Origin: Adiantum capillus-veneris
Taxonomy: Eukaryota; Streptophyta; Polypodiopsida; Polypodiales; Pteridaceae
DNA: 64,000 nucleotides
Direction of reading: 5' to 3'
Assembly: GCA_014529385.2 (NCBI GenBank)
Contig: CM043968.1
Location: forward strand, 6,241,501 to 6,305,500
Both the position numbers and the translations under genes were made by a program. Below are positions 48,567 to 61,812 of this stretch, piece by piece. Every line of letters begins with the position of its first letter. The first letter of the stretch is position 1. The notes beneath the pieces were generated by a model, which saw nothing but the letters and a program-made list of their open reading frames with translations, was not told the origin of the DNA and made no database searches.

Positions 48567-48683
48567 TGAATTAAGTCTCAAAAGACTTCACCACACCATG
48601 CAGCACCATGCAGACCAAGCTATCAATGGTGAGAAAAAGCTCGACAACAGTCAAAAGTACTACCAACAACTGAAGCAATCAGT

Positions 48684-48950
48684 GTGCTAAAGCATTCTGA
48701 TGGTACAATTAAACAGAAAGCACACAAGCTACAAGATTTTCTCTTTGGAAGACATCAACAACAAACCTCGACATCGGAAACCCTTGGGTTAATTACTCAA
48801 GACCCAGCTCTTGCACAACATATTGGTTTGAATTGCATTGATCTTCATAGCATGGTAGAGCCAACCATTGCTATGCATAGACACAATTATTCAACCCATG
48901 CACACAGTCGTCCCGGAGTACGCCATCTAGGAGGGGTGGGAGGGCACTAA
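48684..48950 (+). pseudogene. End of T 3' ORF
   Basis: 88 codons, polar, ending SRPGVRHLGGVGGH. Its last codons overlap the polypurine tract AGGAGGGG (48929-48936), an arrangement in which the coding end doubles as the plus-strand primer. No domain was recognised. Confidence 0.4.
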
Positions 48951-50240
48951 GTATTAAGTAATTAAGGGCAATGTTTGAAGAGGGAGGAAAAAGTTTGATA
49001 TTAACGTGTGATTTTTTTCAAAATTACCTAATAATGCCCTTATAATTCATCATCAAGGGAAAATTTATTGATAATATCTTCCCGATGAGTGTAAATAGTG
49101 TATATACTATTAGAAAATCATCAAAATAGTCCTTTTTGGATATTTTTTATTATTTTTATTGATAATGAGGCTTAAAAATAAGAAAATCCAACAAAAAACA
49201 ATAAAGCTATGTTTTTCAATGGATTATTTTAATTATTGGATTTTCACTTTGCTTTTTTAGAGCATTTTGCTATTTTCTTTGATTTTTTCAAATAAACAGG
49301 TCAAAAATTAATAATAAATTGCAAGGAAGCTCAGATGGAAAAACGAAAGACATGATGGTGATAAGAAAGACAAGGCGAACAAATACAAAAATTTTCAATG
49401 AAATCAGAAGATGGAAGCGGGAAGCCTAAATTAAGCGGCCAAGCCTACTTTTGCAAAATTCTTGCAGAATGAGCTACAAGAATCTGATCAGGGAAATTTT
49501 TGAGTCTAACATAGATTTCACGGCCTAGTAGGACTAACGGGGGACTCTGGGGAAAATTGGTTCGGGAAATCCGGGTATAGATATCCAAGGTAGGCTAAAA
49601 CCACCTCATTTCCACTTGCAGCCTTTGCAGAGAGAGATTTCGGCCTCTTTCCTGCGACTTTTGTGGAGCCCACAATTGATCATTTTTAGCGCCTCTCACA
49701 TGAAACATGAGGGGTAAGTTCTTTACTCGTCAATGATCCATTTTGTACTACCAGTAGCTAATTTAAAGCCCTAGAAAAAACCCTAGAAATCGAACAGTGC
49801 ACGAAGACCTACGACCAAGAACTGACCATAGCGGCCTGCCAGCTTGAACAAATCAGATGGGATTTAAACCATAGCATGCCCTAACATAATAGAACCTTTC
49901 TATATCATCAGTTGGCCATTCGGTAGGGGTCGAGGGGGTCCCCAGTAGAAAAGCTAGGTTTTTGGCAAATGCTAGAATTCCGATTTGACTCCACAGATGG
50001 CTTGCTTATGAGGTCCATATACAATATATATGATTGGTATGGTGAAATCCATCAAGCAAAGCCCTCGAAAAGCAGAAAACGGCTCGAAAGTTACAAAGCG
50101 TCAAATTCGACATACGGGGTCAAACTGACTCCAAATGAGCCAGAATTAGACAAGTTGCTTCACGACTATGTTGCGGACAAGTCCAAAGCCTCAAAGTTGA
50201 CCGATCAACCCAACAGACAGTGTAGTCACAGAAAACGGTG
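48951..50240. other. No gene recognised; expected 3' LTR position
   Basis: AT-rich DNA (especially 49010-49330) follows the T polypurine tract. It does not align with the 37273 LTR. It may be a diverged LTR of a related family or unrelated sequence joined by recombination. A 90-codon frame at 49969-50241 has no recognised homology. Confidence 0.4.
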
Positions 50241-50760
50241 ATTTCAGAGTCGAGAAAGCAAAAAGTGATGCTGGCATGACCAAACTTGACCAAATTCAAT
50301 TTAGGACTTGTTTTAGGTGTATGGAATATGTCTAGGTCAAAATTTATAAGTTTTCCAAAGAATTTGTCACTGTTGTAAATAATCGAGATTATTTTACTTT
50401 TGCATCATTTTTGCTTGGAAATTGTCATCTCACCTCACGTATCATGTGTACACACCTATTACATGCCAAAAATCAAGTATGAATCAAAATGAGCACCCAT
50501 TACTTAGAAAATTGCCAAAAAACACAAGGAAGTGTTTGCAAGCCAATTTTTGGGTTATGGACAACATTTCTTGATCCAAATCACCTCATATCTCATACCC
50601 AAGGTCTATACAATACCTAGAATCCAGTTGCACCAAAATACGCTAATTTTGATAGAAAAGTTAATAACCGTAATTATTTACTTTCTAGCCAAAATTTGGA
50701 AGTTTGGATATTTTGCCATCATACAATTAAAGTACATGATGTGTTAAGCCCACTAACCAA
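50241..50760 (+). repeat. Second block of T leader repeats
   Basis: Palindrome-like cores GTAAATAATCGAGATTATTT (from 50375) and GTTAATAACCGTAATTATTT (from 50660) are 285 bp apart, the same period and context as in 37713-39569. It is a piece of another T element. Confidence 0.8.
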
Positions 50761-52221
50761 TTTTGAACCAGTAGGTGTCCCCAATTCTGGAAGCTGCTGG
50801 ATTACACTGCATCCAGTGCTATTGTTACAAGCTCGCTCTCTCCAAGACTCAAAGACAAAAAAATCTTCATGTCTCCCTTTGCCTTTGCGTTCTCCAACAC
50901 CTCTCTGCTGCAGTCCTTGCCGCTTGCGCAACACTCCCTTCATGCCTACGACCTCCTCCGAGTCCACTTTTCAACTCCACCCAAAGCCCTACCTTGCCAT
51001 CTTTCCTCTACGTGCTACAGACCAACACGAGAGAGTGAAACTGGCAAATTGCAGGCGGCTTCGCCGCCCACAACAATAAAAAAATCCTTTTTGGTCACGT
51101 GGTAATGCACCGCATGTCCCCCCCCCCTCGCTCGGGATAGTTTCCTACGACATTAAAACTCTCTTCTTCTTCTTCTTCTCACCACGCGCCGTGTGCACCT
51201 TTTCAAAGCTCTCAAGAGCATCTCGGTCAATTCTACTTAATCAACACCTTTTCAAGATTGGGACGACTTATCGAGATTGTATATTGGCATTTCATCCCAC
51301 AACTAGCTAGAAATGCATTAAACTCTTTTACCATATACTCCCCCTCTGATAAAGAGAGAGGGTTCTCACAATACATACATATTCAAATCTAGCAATATGT
51401 CCCTCAAATGATTTTTCCATTTCTTTTCATAAGAATATGAGGAGATGATGTTATAGCTTTGAGGCAAAAGGGAGGGGAAGGTGCCACGTGGAGTGGAAGA
51501 GAGAGAACGAAAGAGAGAGAAATGTTCCATGTGTTAGCATCTTGTATTTTGTGTTTTTGGAAAAATGACTTTTCGTGAACATTGACGTTCGAAATGCTCG
51601 TCCATAGTTGCCATGAGCTTGTTGGTGATGAACGAGCAGTAGGAACGCACGAAAATGAGAAATGCAAGCAATGACCCACACTCGTGGAAGTAGGCAGCAG
51701 GATACCGATAGTAGGTGGCATGAGAGAGAGTAGAGTAGTGTACACGCCTTTGTAGAGGGCTCATGTTGGGTAGGAATGAGTGGAGGGCAGAAACACAAAC
51801 GGGAAGCGGACAAAGGTGAAGAGGGAGGGAGCGGAAAGAGGGAGGGATGCAGGGTGGACGTGAAGTGCAGAGCAGGGTTATGGGTGTGAATGCTGGGGAT
51901 GAATGCGTGGTTAGCAGGTAGATCAGAGGGAAACGTAGGCAATGAACACATAGACCAGAGTGAGGGACGGAGTCAAACACAGGAAGGCGACAAGTTGGAG
52001 GGGCAACTGCACCGCTAAGGAGATGGATTGCGTGGGAACAACTGAAGGTATGGACGTTTGCTTTTAGGAAGCTTGGCCCAAGAATCTTGCGATGTAATTA
52101 ATTAATGAACTAGCAAATAGACCCATGCATGCCTTGATAACAATCAATGAAAGTAAGGAAGTGTAAGTGGTTCTCGAAAAGAAATTCACACCTAGGCCTA
52201 TTAAAAACTTAGGACGCTACA
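50761..52221. other. No confident gene; GC-richer unique stretch
   Basis: Overlapping frames of 70-166 codons exist on both strands (for example 50869-51105 plus, 51451-51951 minus), but none shows a domain, and several come from purine-rich bias. GGCGGCTTCGCCGCC (51054-51068) is a perfect hairpin. A C run lies at 51119-51128. Confidence 0.4.
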
Positions 52222-52437
52222 TTTTTCTCAAAATATAGTTTTCATATATAGGTGTAAATGGTGTCTCGAGAGGGGGCAAGAAAGTGATCATTTGAGAGTG
52301 TTGCAAATGTAGAAAACTAGCACAATTTAAATGACCAATATCCTGCAAAAGTTTTGTGTCTATAACAACCTTCAAATCAAACATTGTTCATTGAGCTGCA
52401 TCACCTAGTCTAAAAGATATCATCGATCTAAGGGAAT
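52222..52437 (-). pseudogene. Copia-3 GAG-pre-integrase fragment, second copy
   Basis: It aligns directly with 55088-55300 (shared CTAAAAGATATCATCGATCT and GAGTGTTGCAAATGTAG). Only this domain is duplicated here; the coding frame is more decayed than in the other copy. Confidence 0.7.
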
Positions 52438-52741
52438 GTATATGTAGAAGAAAACTTGGGGACCCGTGATGGTATGGCATGAATCCATCCATTTGGTGGC
52501 TATATTTTTGTTGCTTTACTATTGCAAATCTTTATGTCACATCATGATTGAACAATCAAAAACTACTATTGTCTCTTAGTTAAGTAATCTAGTGTCATGT
52601 TGATGCATTTCTCATTGATGAGTCGATGATGTCCACACTAGCCCCTGAACTTTTGACTTGCACCAATCACCTTTTGAGCTTAATGTCATCTAATCACTAA
52701 GCTCCACAATGAGACATAGTTAGTGATGTCAGTTGCACATC

Positions 52742-53655
<914 letters not shown>

Positions 53656-55310
53656 TTACATTTTTCAAGGCAAAATCTATGCAAAAATGTCTCAATATAC
53701 TTTATATGACACAAAGCTATACCTCCATTGATATTCTTAAATGGTATGCTCAAAGAATAATACAAGAGGCCCAAATCTCCATCTTGAAAGAAGCATTCAA
53801 GGCTTGAAAATTAGCAATGTGCTCCTCGTTTGGTCCAGAGTGCAACATCATCAATACATAGAAGAATGACTAGAAGCAAAGCATACGGACCCTTAACATA
53901 CAGAATGCTTCCATTTAAACTATTTTGAAAATTGTGTGCAACCAAATAATCATGTATCTTCTTACATCAAGTACAAGGAGCTTGCTATAAACCATACAAC
54001 ATCTTTTTTTCAACCAATTTTTTTCTTGCCCTTCTTGAACAAAAATACAAGGCAACAATATATACATTCCCTGATACAAGCCACCATTCTAAACATGTAC
54101 TTTATGTACAATTGATGTACAGTCCAACCAATGTGTGCAGACAAAGCACAATTTTTGTAAATGGTAGTTTTACATCAAGCGAGAGTTTAGGTCTCATCAA
54201 AATCTATGTTTTTTCCTTGAGGATAAACTTTTGCGACAAGTCTAGCCTTATAGAGATCAATACTACTATATGGTGTACATTAGGCTTGAAAAGACTCTTA
54301 GTACCAATTGACTCTTACCAAGAGAAAAGTCATACAAAGACTAACTAGTAGCATTCTTCATAATAGCATCGTACTCAAGTTGCATTATCAACAAGCAAAG
54401 TTTTGAATTCTTTGGTTGGTAAAAAAAAACTTGTTTTTCCTCATCACACATATTCAATATTGTCAAAGCAGAGAAATTTCTAGCATAAGGGACATGTTGA
54501 GACCTCAAAAAACTATACCGGCTGGAAATAGGTGCACCTAGTTACTAGCCCCTTGGCATACTTCTTATGTGCTCATCTTGTGTCCTTTCCTCAAGTACAC
54601 CACGTATATATGCATTAGTAATAGGTTGACTTGGGACATTATTTGAAACTTGCATATGCTCTGTAGACATGGGGTTGCACCACCACTCGTAAAAAGAGGC
54701 AACCATAGACTATCCATATCTTGTGAGTGAAAATATATCGCTTTGGTAATGACAAAAAAGATTCCAATATAGATTCACAAAAGATACCTTTTTGGCTAAT
54801 CAAGATATTCTTAGACTTTAATGATACAACATGCAGACCTTGCTTTATAAATTGTAGCCAGCACTAACACAATTCATAGATTTATAATCTACGTTTTTAC
54901 ATTTTTGTCCAACCTTTACATATATTCATATTGTATATTGTATATTGTTAGGCAATAAAGCATAGCCCAAACAATCAACGACAAGCAAGTGAGCAATAGA
55001 AGGCTTCTTTCCATGCCAAGACTCATACAAAGTGATGAATTACAAAGCTTTTACGGGACACTTGTTGAGCACACACAAATTACTTGTTGCCCAAAATATA
55101 GTCTTCATATACATGTGTAGATGGCGTCTTAAGAGGGGGCAAGGAAGTGGCCATCTAAGAGTGTTGCAAATGTAGCAAACTAGCATAATTTAGATGACCA
55201 GTATCTTGCCAAACTTTTGTATCTATAATAACATTTAAATCAAACATTGTGCATTGAGCTCTATCACCACCTGTTCTAAAAGATATCATCGATCTAAGAA
55301 ATAGGAAGAA
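53656..55310 (-). pseudogene. Copia-3: decayed Copia pol
   Basis: Minus strand, from the right: HLNYASLLHLQHS and YEDYILGNK (GAG-pre-integrase, about 55090-55250), NKCPVKAL and SWHGKKPSIAHLLVV (integrase end, about 54950-55080), LEYDAIMKNATS (RT start, about 54335-54400) and LVILLCIDDVALW, where the RT active site reads C-I-D-D (about 53830-53875), then EEHIANF. Order is right for Copia. Stops and gaps are frequent and no LTR was identified. Confidence 0.75.
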
Positions 55311-55575
55311 ATGCAGTTTTCCATCATTAACTTACCATGTAGCACTATCATCAAGGTTTATCCAACGGGCTTCCAATTTCTGCCAAGCATAGCATAGAGT
55401 ACTTCACTAATAAGACCATATGTAGGCCGAAATGAACATTGAAGACATCAAAACCCCTTGGACTAGAATCTTCATTTCTCTTACGTGTTGTTGAAGATGT
55501 TCTTATATATCGACACCAACAAGACCATAGCTATCGTAGCGTGAACAATAATCTGCGTTGCTACGCTGAGTGAGC

Positions 55576-55577
<2 letters not shown>

Positions 55578-55610
<33 letters not shown>
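55578..55610. repeat. G homopolymer, 33 bases
   Basis: An uninterrupted G33 run. It is G-quadruplex-prone and also a common place for sequencing error. Confidence 0.9.
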
Positions 55611-55689
55611 CTTGCTGGCACTTCAGCTCGTTGAATACCCTCCCCACAAGGGGCAACTCTCTTCTGGACATCTAAGGCTCCAAGCAACA

Positions 55690-56277
55690 TGATCCATCAA
55701 GTAGGTTTCAAAAATAAACTTGAAGGATGGTTTATCAAATGGAGGGGGGCTTTGATGGCACTCTTGGGGAGGCTTTTCACAAAAGGAGCCATCAGGATTC
55801 AATTGGAAGAAGAGATTTCCCATGTAGGCCTACTTAAGAATTTGGGCAAGGAGGACCCATTGATCAAGAATTCATTTATTGAAACTTTAGGTGTGAAATC
55901 AAGAAAGGATCAGAACCCATCTATGGGCGACAACTTCGACAAGTCAAAGTGTTTGCCGTAGTCAGTGGACATCGAGAATGCAATCACACTGGTGATACCA
56001 CCGACATTGGCAAAAAAGCAATCGGCCAAACTAGTAGGCACTTTTTTGGTTTTCAAATTCATGGGTAGGATTCCAAATCGTATCAAGCTAGTGAATTGGA
56101 TCAATGGACAATGGAGCAGTTGACTATGTGCATTATTTGACAAGGGGTTTTAAACAATGCGCATCTAAGGTCTTGGCAAAAAGCCCCATTGTGCTCTATA
56201 GAACATGGATATGTGTTCTCCCATGGGACTATAGGATCAAGGTGGGTGCAAGACAGAACCATTCATGGTGTGTGTAT

Positions 56278-56357
<80 letters not shown>

Positions 56358-57062
56358 TAACTCAAAATGATAATTCTATTATGCATGAGCTTGAACAAAT
56401 AAATGAGCTTATACGATTGCCTCTTATATAAGCATACATCGGTTGAAAATGGCCCCATGCTACCACATGGGATACACATGCCCAATGTCATGTAGGCATC
56501 CTAGTAGACTAGAGAAGATTCACGTGAAGAAGCATAAGCATAGGCCAAAACCCATAAATCTCAATAGGGATCCCGCCTTTGACTTAGCATTGAAATAAAA
56601 ATGTCTTGTCTAGGTCAAGTTTGTGAATCTTCCAATGTGGCTCTAGGGTAGCCTTTGGGAACTAGTTGCAACCTTGGGTACCCCTTTGTTTGTCCCATCT
56701 AATAGAAGCATGGAAAAAGCATCAAATAAGGTATGTATTCGTTGGGACTTGGACAAGACTCCCCCTAATAACATTGTTATCAATGTTGGGATTGGTCTTA
56801 AAGTTATTCCCTTGCGATCTGCAACATTTTATGGACCTTGTTTTAAATGTAATAGGTTGCCAGGCGATTGCACGAAAGCGAGACGAGGAGCAAGGCCAAT
56901 TACAAAAGATAATAACCTATCGCATTATACAAAAAATAGGAGATGTGTCTTCGGTGCCTTCAAGGTTGATGGTGTGGAGCAACCTGTCCCCCGGAAAAGA
57001 TATTTCAAGCTAATTTTAGGCTATTGTGTTATGCCTCATTTACTAATGTGTTATGGGTGTTG
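55690..57062 (+). pseudogene. Possible LINE ORF1 (DUF4283-like plus zinc knuckle)
   Basis: Plus-strand pieces: a polar 90-codon frame (55689-55961); then NRIKLVNWINGQWS-like and KVLAKSPIVLYRTWICVLPW (56060-56230); then, after a GT/GA microsatellite, KVCIRWDLDKTPPNNIVINV and FYGPCFKCNRLPGDC (56730-56875). The last string resembles the C-x2-C-x-x-x-x-H-x4-C knuckle at the end of plant LINE ORF1 proteins, with His lost. The following reverse transcriptase is not present. Confidence 0.45.
56280..56354. repeat. (GT)n(GA)n compound microsatellite
   Basis: GT run 56280-56314, then GA to 56354. It interrupts the LINE-like frame. Confidence 0.97.
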
Positions 57063-57713
57063 AAGTTCCAAGGGTGTTCTGATGATATATACTGCAAAAT
57101 GGCATGAATAAACGGTGCATTCCTATAACCCTTACGAGTTTCAAATGCCAGCAAGGCCCGGTCCACACTAGTTCCTCATTAGTCTGTGCAAGTATCAGTT
57201 TGTTTAAATGTGGTAAGTGCCAAATTATGCGAGCCTTTCTTTTTTAATAACAAAGCCGAGTTATGTCTAGCTGTTGTATAACATCCATTGATTGTTGCAC
57301 AGTTACTACTATTAGCTAGTGTTAAAAAAAATCAAAGGTCTCCAAAGGACATATCCTTATGGGATATGCTAGTCTTTTAACTACCGTAACTGGTATATAC
57401 TAGTACGTGACCCGTGCGTTGCTACGGTCAAGAAGGAGTATCATTCAATTTTGGGTAACACCCCCCCCCCCCCCCCCCCCCCCCCTCCCCCTTTCTTAAA
57501 AGGGATAATATGTGTCGGTATTTTTTATGCATCCAATTCAAGGTAGTGACAACCATATCTTAAATGTTTTATTATGTGCAATAAAGTTTTAGATGCTTTA
57601 TGACATCAGCCTAAATCACATCGACTTTGTGCAACAACAAAAAGTACATAGAGAATTGAATGAACATAACAACTTTAGAACATAAATTTAAAAGACTGCA
57701 CGTTTGGGGGGGG

Positions 57714-57746
<33 letters not shown>

Positions 57747-58746
57747 GGAGGGGGGGACTAAAAGAAAAGCAACAATCCACTTTCATTATTGGTAGTCTTT
57801 GTAAGAATAACCTGATATTCTTCTCTAAAGAAAAAGTTTTTTGAAAGACACTAAATCTTAACCAACAAAATTGTTGCAATTTCAAAATGATAACCTTCGG
57901 GATGTTGCATTTGGTACTCGTCAAACCCATGGACCCACACAACGAATGCTCCTTCCAAAATGACCATGCCCCTCATGCAAGGTGTACAATACAATCCTCA
58001 AATTCTCATACCTATCCCTATAAGAGCATTATGCATTGGTCGGCAAGCGATCTTCGAGCTCGCGAACCCTTATGCGAGCTGAACCTGTAGTATGATTCAT
58101 AGCCACACTGATGTGAAAGTGTCATTGGAGTCCTCCAAAAACTCATGCACTTCCATAAAAATGTTATCACGATAACAATGATTCCTGCAAGCCAACGGGT
58201 TAAGTACAATAAGTTCAATAACCAAACAAAATATAAAAAATCATCGTGCTTCATTGATGTTCCTTACCTAACAACTTCCAAGCTTTCAATAATGTGTACT
58301 ACATCGTGCGTAGTGAGTGGGCCTCTCCAACCAGGTGTATCTACATGAGAAAATTGTCAGTTTGAACACTAAGCTGAAAATTTTACAAAGGAAATACTTA
58401 GATGTTACCATAGATATGAAATGGTGGATGATGAAGCATCCAGCTAAATGTAGATAGTGTCCAATGCCTTCTTTGATGTGGCATCTATAAATAGAACATT
58501 TCAACCCCATCCAAGAAACATCATAACATCAGCTTTTCATGAAAATCAAAGTTGAATCAACATAACAACTATAGTATGTGACGCACAGTATCAATACCAC
58601 TGCAACTCTTAAATTTGTAACAATATCTTAGCTCTCGATCACTCGTAGATATGCATAAAGAGCTGCACAAATCTACTCGTTTATGTATATGAAAGCGATA
58701 ATATTTCAAAATTCCCCCATAATGAGTCAAACACCACTGCTAAGAG
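57063..58746. other. No gene recognised
   Basis: Contains a C25 run (57461-57485), a GA run (57714-57741) and the motif GACCCGTGCGTTGCTACGGTC (57409-57429 region), known from ends of some plant non-autonomous DNA elements. Otherwise unassigned AT-rich sequence. Confidence 0.45.
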
Positions 58747-58782
<36 letters not shown>

Positions 58783-58831
58783 AATTATTGCTCTCCTTGC
58801 GAAGGGAGAGGAGGTTCCTAAGGACAGGATG

Positions 58832-58880
<49 letters not shown>
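58747..58880. repeat. (CT)n and (CA)n microsatellites
   Basis: CT run 58747-58781 and CA run about 58832-58880, separated by 50 bp of unique sequence. Confidence 0.95.
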
Positions 58881-58881
<1 letters not shown>

Positions 58882-58969
58882 ATCTGATTGGGTGTTGTCT
58901 CTATTGTTGTAAAGTAAAAGTAGGTTGCATCTAAAATTTCTCGTATGCACATTTTTCAAGTGTCCAAGA

Positions 58970-59865
58970 AGAAGCATTGTGTATCTGAGTGGGTATCCAA
59001 TTGCTTGAAAAAAATGTAGGTTTTGTGTATTCCCATATATTCAATTTTGAAATCTACCTCTAAATTCTATGTTCGATTTCAATTTCAAATCGATTTAAAG
59101 ATGAGAAACCTACAAAGTTTAGGGGGAAAACATTGAAACACAATGAAGTTGCCGTAAATTTTAAATATTTTCATCTGTTGATTTTTAAACTAGAAGTAAA
59201 CTTAGGGTTAGTGCAATCCTAGTGATAAATTTTGACATTTATCTATTCATTGTAATTACTTGAAGGTAAGATAGAAGTAAACCTAGGTTTAGTGTAATCT
59301 CATTGACAACTATTCATTGTAAGTTTAAGGAGACAAATCCTAGAGAAATTTATTGTAAAGACCTTCAAAGTGTCAAGATTTTTTGTCCATCTCAAGCCTT
59401 TGCCACCTCGAATTTGGTCATTCCACTGCAAGCAAGCATTATGTATCTAAGTGGTATCTGATTGCTTGAAAAAACGTAGGTTTTGTGTATTTCCACATTC
59501 TCAATTTTAAAATTTCACGGTTAAATTTCTTTCCTGATTTTGATTTTGATTCAAAGATGAGAAAACCTACAAATTTTAGGGAAAGAACCTTGAAACACAA
59601 TAAAGTTGATTTTTTTTTTCATATGTCGGTTTTTAAACTGGAAGCAATTTTAAGTTTAGTGTAATCCTACCAATAAATTTTGAGATTTAGTTATTCATTG
59701 TAACTTGAATGTGAGATGGAATTAAACCTACTTTAAGTGTAATCGCACCGCTAAATTCTGAGAATTAGCTATTCAATGCAACTTAAGGTGAGAAAAAAAC
59801 CCAAGTTTAGCACAAATAATAGAGAAATTTAGTGCAAAAGAACCTTCAAACATCATCAAGTTTTT
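58970..59865. repeat. Diverged direct duplication, unit about 450 bp
   Basis: Copy 1 (about 58970-59395) and copy 2 (about 59430-59865) share TTGCTTGAAAAAA, TAGGTTTTGTGTATT, AAAGATGAGAAA and CCTTCAAA blocks in the same order. Identity is roughly 70-80 percent by eye. No coding potential. Confidence 0.75.
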
Positions 59866-60084
59866 TTACCATCTCTCGCCTTCACCACCTCGGATTTGCT
59901 TGTGCCACTTCGGGTCTGCCTACACCGCATTGGGGCCGTTCGTCATCCGTCTTGGTTTCACTTGCCTTTGATGGCCCACGATGCATATGCACACGCATAC
60001 GCGCACAGGCACACATGGTTGATATACACATGATTCAAAGGTAGAAAACGCTCGAAAAAAATGTGTCTTAGCTTAATAGTGTGT

Positions 60085-60600
60085 CGTTTCCAATTTCAAA
60101 AATGCCAATTGAGGGCAAGGGGAAAGGAGAAATTCCACCCCAAATTGAAAAAAAAAGGTTCAAAAACCCATTTGTAAAAAATGCCGGTTGAGAGCAAGGG
60201 GAAAAAGAGAAATTCCACCCCAAAATAGAAAAAGAAGTATAAAAAAATTTTAAAAAATACTCTCGCATCATCGGTTGATTTACACATGATTCAAAGGTAA
60301 ACATTGTTTTGGAGAAATGTGCCTAGGCTTAATAGCGGGCGTTTTCAATTTCAAAAATGTCGGCATGATTCAAAGGTAAACAGTGTTCGAAAAAAATGTG
60401 TCTTAGCTTAATCACGTGCCGTTTCCAATGTCAAAAAGGCCGATTGAGAGCAAGGGGAAAAGGAGAAATTTCGCCCTAAAATAGAAAAAAGTAGTGTAAA
60501 AATCCGAATTTCAAAAATGCCGGTTGAGGGCAAGGGGAAAATGAGAAATTTTGCCCCAAAATAGAAACAAACAGTGTAAAAACCTGTAACCGTAATTTTT
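60085..60600. repeat. Cluster of short diverged repeats
   Basis: At least four copies of a 60-90 bp unit (AAAATGCC, then GAGGGCAAGGGGAAA, then GAGAAATTTCGCCCCAAAATAG) start near 60103, 60178, 60430 and 60513. Two are preceded by TGTGTCTTAGCTTAAT. Related copies occur at 63170-63530. Confidence 0.8.
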
Positions 60601-60847
60601 TAAATGTCCTCTTGGCAAACTCAATGAAAGGAATTTTGTATGTTTGGAACAATGACTTTTCCCTGAGTAGAGACGTCCAAGAAAAAAAGGGAGAAATTTT
60701 GCCAGAATAGGAAAAATAGTGACTTGAAGGAAAATAATTATGTGTTTTGGAACAATGATTTATTTAGAGGTAGAAATGATAAAAAATACGATGATTTTTT
60801 TGGAGGTAGAAATAGCCAAAAATAACGATGTGTCATAACGCTTCTGT

Positions 60848-60850
<3 letters not shown>

Positions 60851-60919
<69 letters not shown>

Positions 60920-60940
60920 AACACACGTGCACGCGCACCT
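60851..60940. repeat. (CT)n(AC)n microsatellite
   Basis: CT run to 60899, then AC run and CACGTGCACGCGCAC alternating tail. Confidence 0.95.
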
Positions 60941-61208
60941 TTGATAACTGCGCAGTGCGAGTTGCACGAAGCTCCATCAATTATTGTGAGCGAAGTAAGT
61001 TGTAGGGCCAAGTGCCACCTCATAACTATCTCACAGGGGCATGGGCAGGAGAGGATCAGTGGCCCACGCCTATTTTTGGGAGCGTGTGCATCGTGGGCCA
61101 TCCGATGTTGCAACGTGCTCGAATGTACCAATTTGCCCAAATTTATTAAATTGACCCAAGTCTACACAGTGGCGGGTTCATCATAAGGGAACCCCTTCTC
61201 CCAATGCT

Positions 61209-61290
61209 TTCAACAAACACGAACAGGTGAGGTGGCTAAGGTGATAGGCTTGCAAAGCTATTTTTTGGGTTCGATTCCGGGGGCGGAGAG
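61209..61290 (+). ncRNA. tRNA-like Pol III promoter, probable SINE head or tRNA relic
   Basis: TGGCTAAGGTG (61233-61243) fits the A box and GGTTCGATTCC (61268-61278) fits the B box exactly, 35 bp apart as in tRNA genes. Between them AGGCTTGCAAAGCT can form an anticodon-like hairpin. The acceptor stem is not convincing, so it is not called a functional tRNA. A plant SINE would start a few tens of bases upstream; no second copy or tail was found. Confidence 0.55.
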
Positions 61291-61470
61291 TAAGAGAGGG
61301 AGGGGGACACCCGAATTTACAAATTTTGCTCCATCCGAAATTACCTATTTTTCCGAATCTACACAAACCGCATCGGACGGCTCAGATCGCACCCGATCCT
61401 CGAAGTGGGCGTGGGCCATTGATCCCCTCCAACTCATGCCCGTCTGAGATAGTGAGGATATGTCGCATAA

Positions 61471-61473
61471 AGC

Positions 61474-61535
<62 letters not shown>

Positions 61536-61729
61536 CAACCCATATCAAAGACTTGCACTCTCTCTCTCTCTCTCTCTCTCTCTCACGCGTACGCGCACGC
61601 ACACACAAACACACACACACACACACCTTCCAACTTCAATAGCTGCAACTCAAGTGTTGTCTCTCTTTGTCTCGCACACAATCGCTCATCATCATTGAGT
61701 CAGAGTCCTTAGAAGCGAGCAGGTTTTTG

Positions 61730-61810
<81 letters not shown>

Positions 61811-61812
61811 CA
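61471..61812. repeat. Cluster of (CT)n and (CA)n microsatellites
   Basis: CT then CA runs repeat three times: 61474-61531, 61558-61625 (with CGCGTACGCGCACG insert) and 61729-61808. The same CT-then-CA order suggests duplication of one compound tract. Confidence 0.95.

Larger units (their letters stand above)
37273..48936 (+). mobile_element. T element: Tat/Athila-like Gypsy retrotransposon with extra 3' region
   Basis: Order on the plus strand: LTR, Asp-tRNA primer site, 1.85-kb leader with tandem units, gag, protease, reverse transcriptase, RNase H, zinc-binding module twice, integrase, then a post-integrase region with a second retropepsin-like domain and W-x-P-K repeats, and a polypurine tract AGGAGGGG at 48929-48936. 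Length to that tract is 11.7 kb. Asp primer, large size, no chromodomain and a long linker between protease and RT favour the Athila/Tat side of Gypsy. The sequence after the tract does not match the 37273 LTR, so the 3' LTR is replaced or lost. Stops are scattered but domains are well kept. Confidence 0.88.

Noticed and set aside
37273-48936. Calling the 48937 sequence the matching 3' LTR of the T element
   Set aside because: Only AGGAGGGG-TG is shared; the following 400 bases do not align with 37273-37692.
50869-51105. Possible plastid-targeted N-terminus (Ser/Leu/Ala-rich start)
   Set aside because: Three frames overlap, no exon structure or domain follows, and the sequence sits among retroelement debris.
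51451-51980. Minus-strand frames of 113-166 codons
   Set aside because: Pro/Ser/His-rich content mirrors a GGGAGG/GAGAGA-biased plus strand; the overlapping frames exclude one another.
61209-61290. Functional tRNA gene
   Set aside because: The acceptor stem does not pair well and the anticodon arm has a bulge; only promoter boxes are secure.
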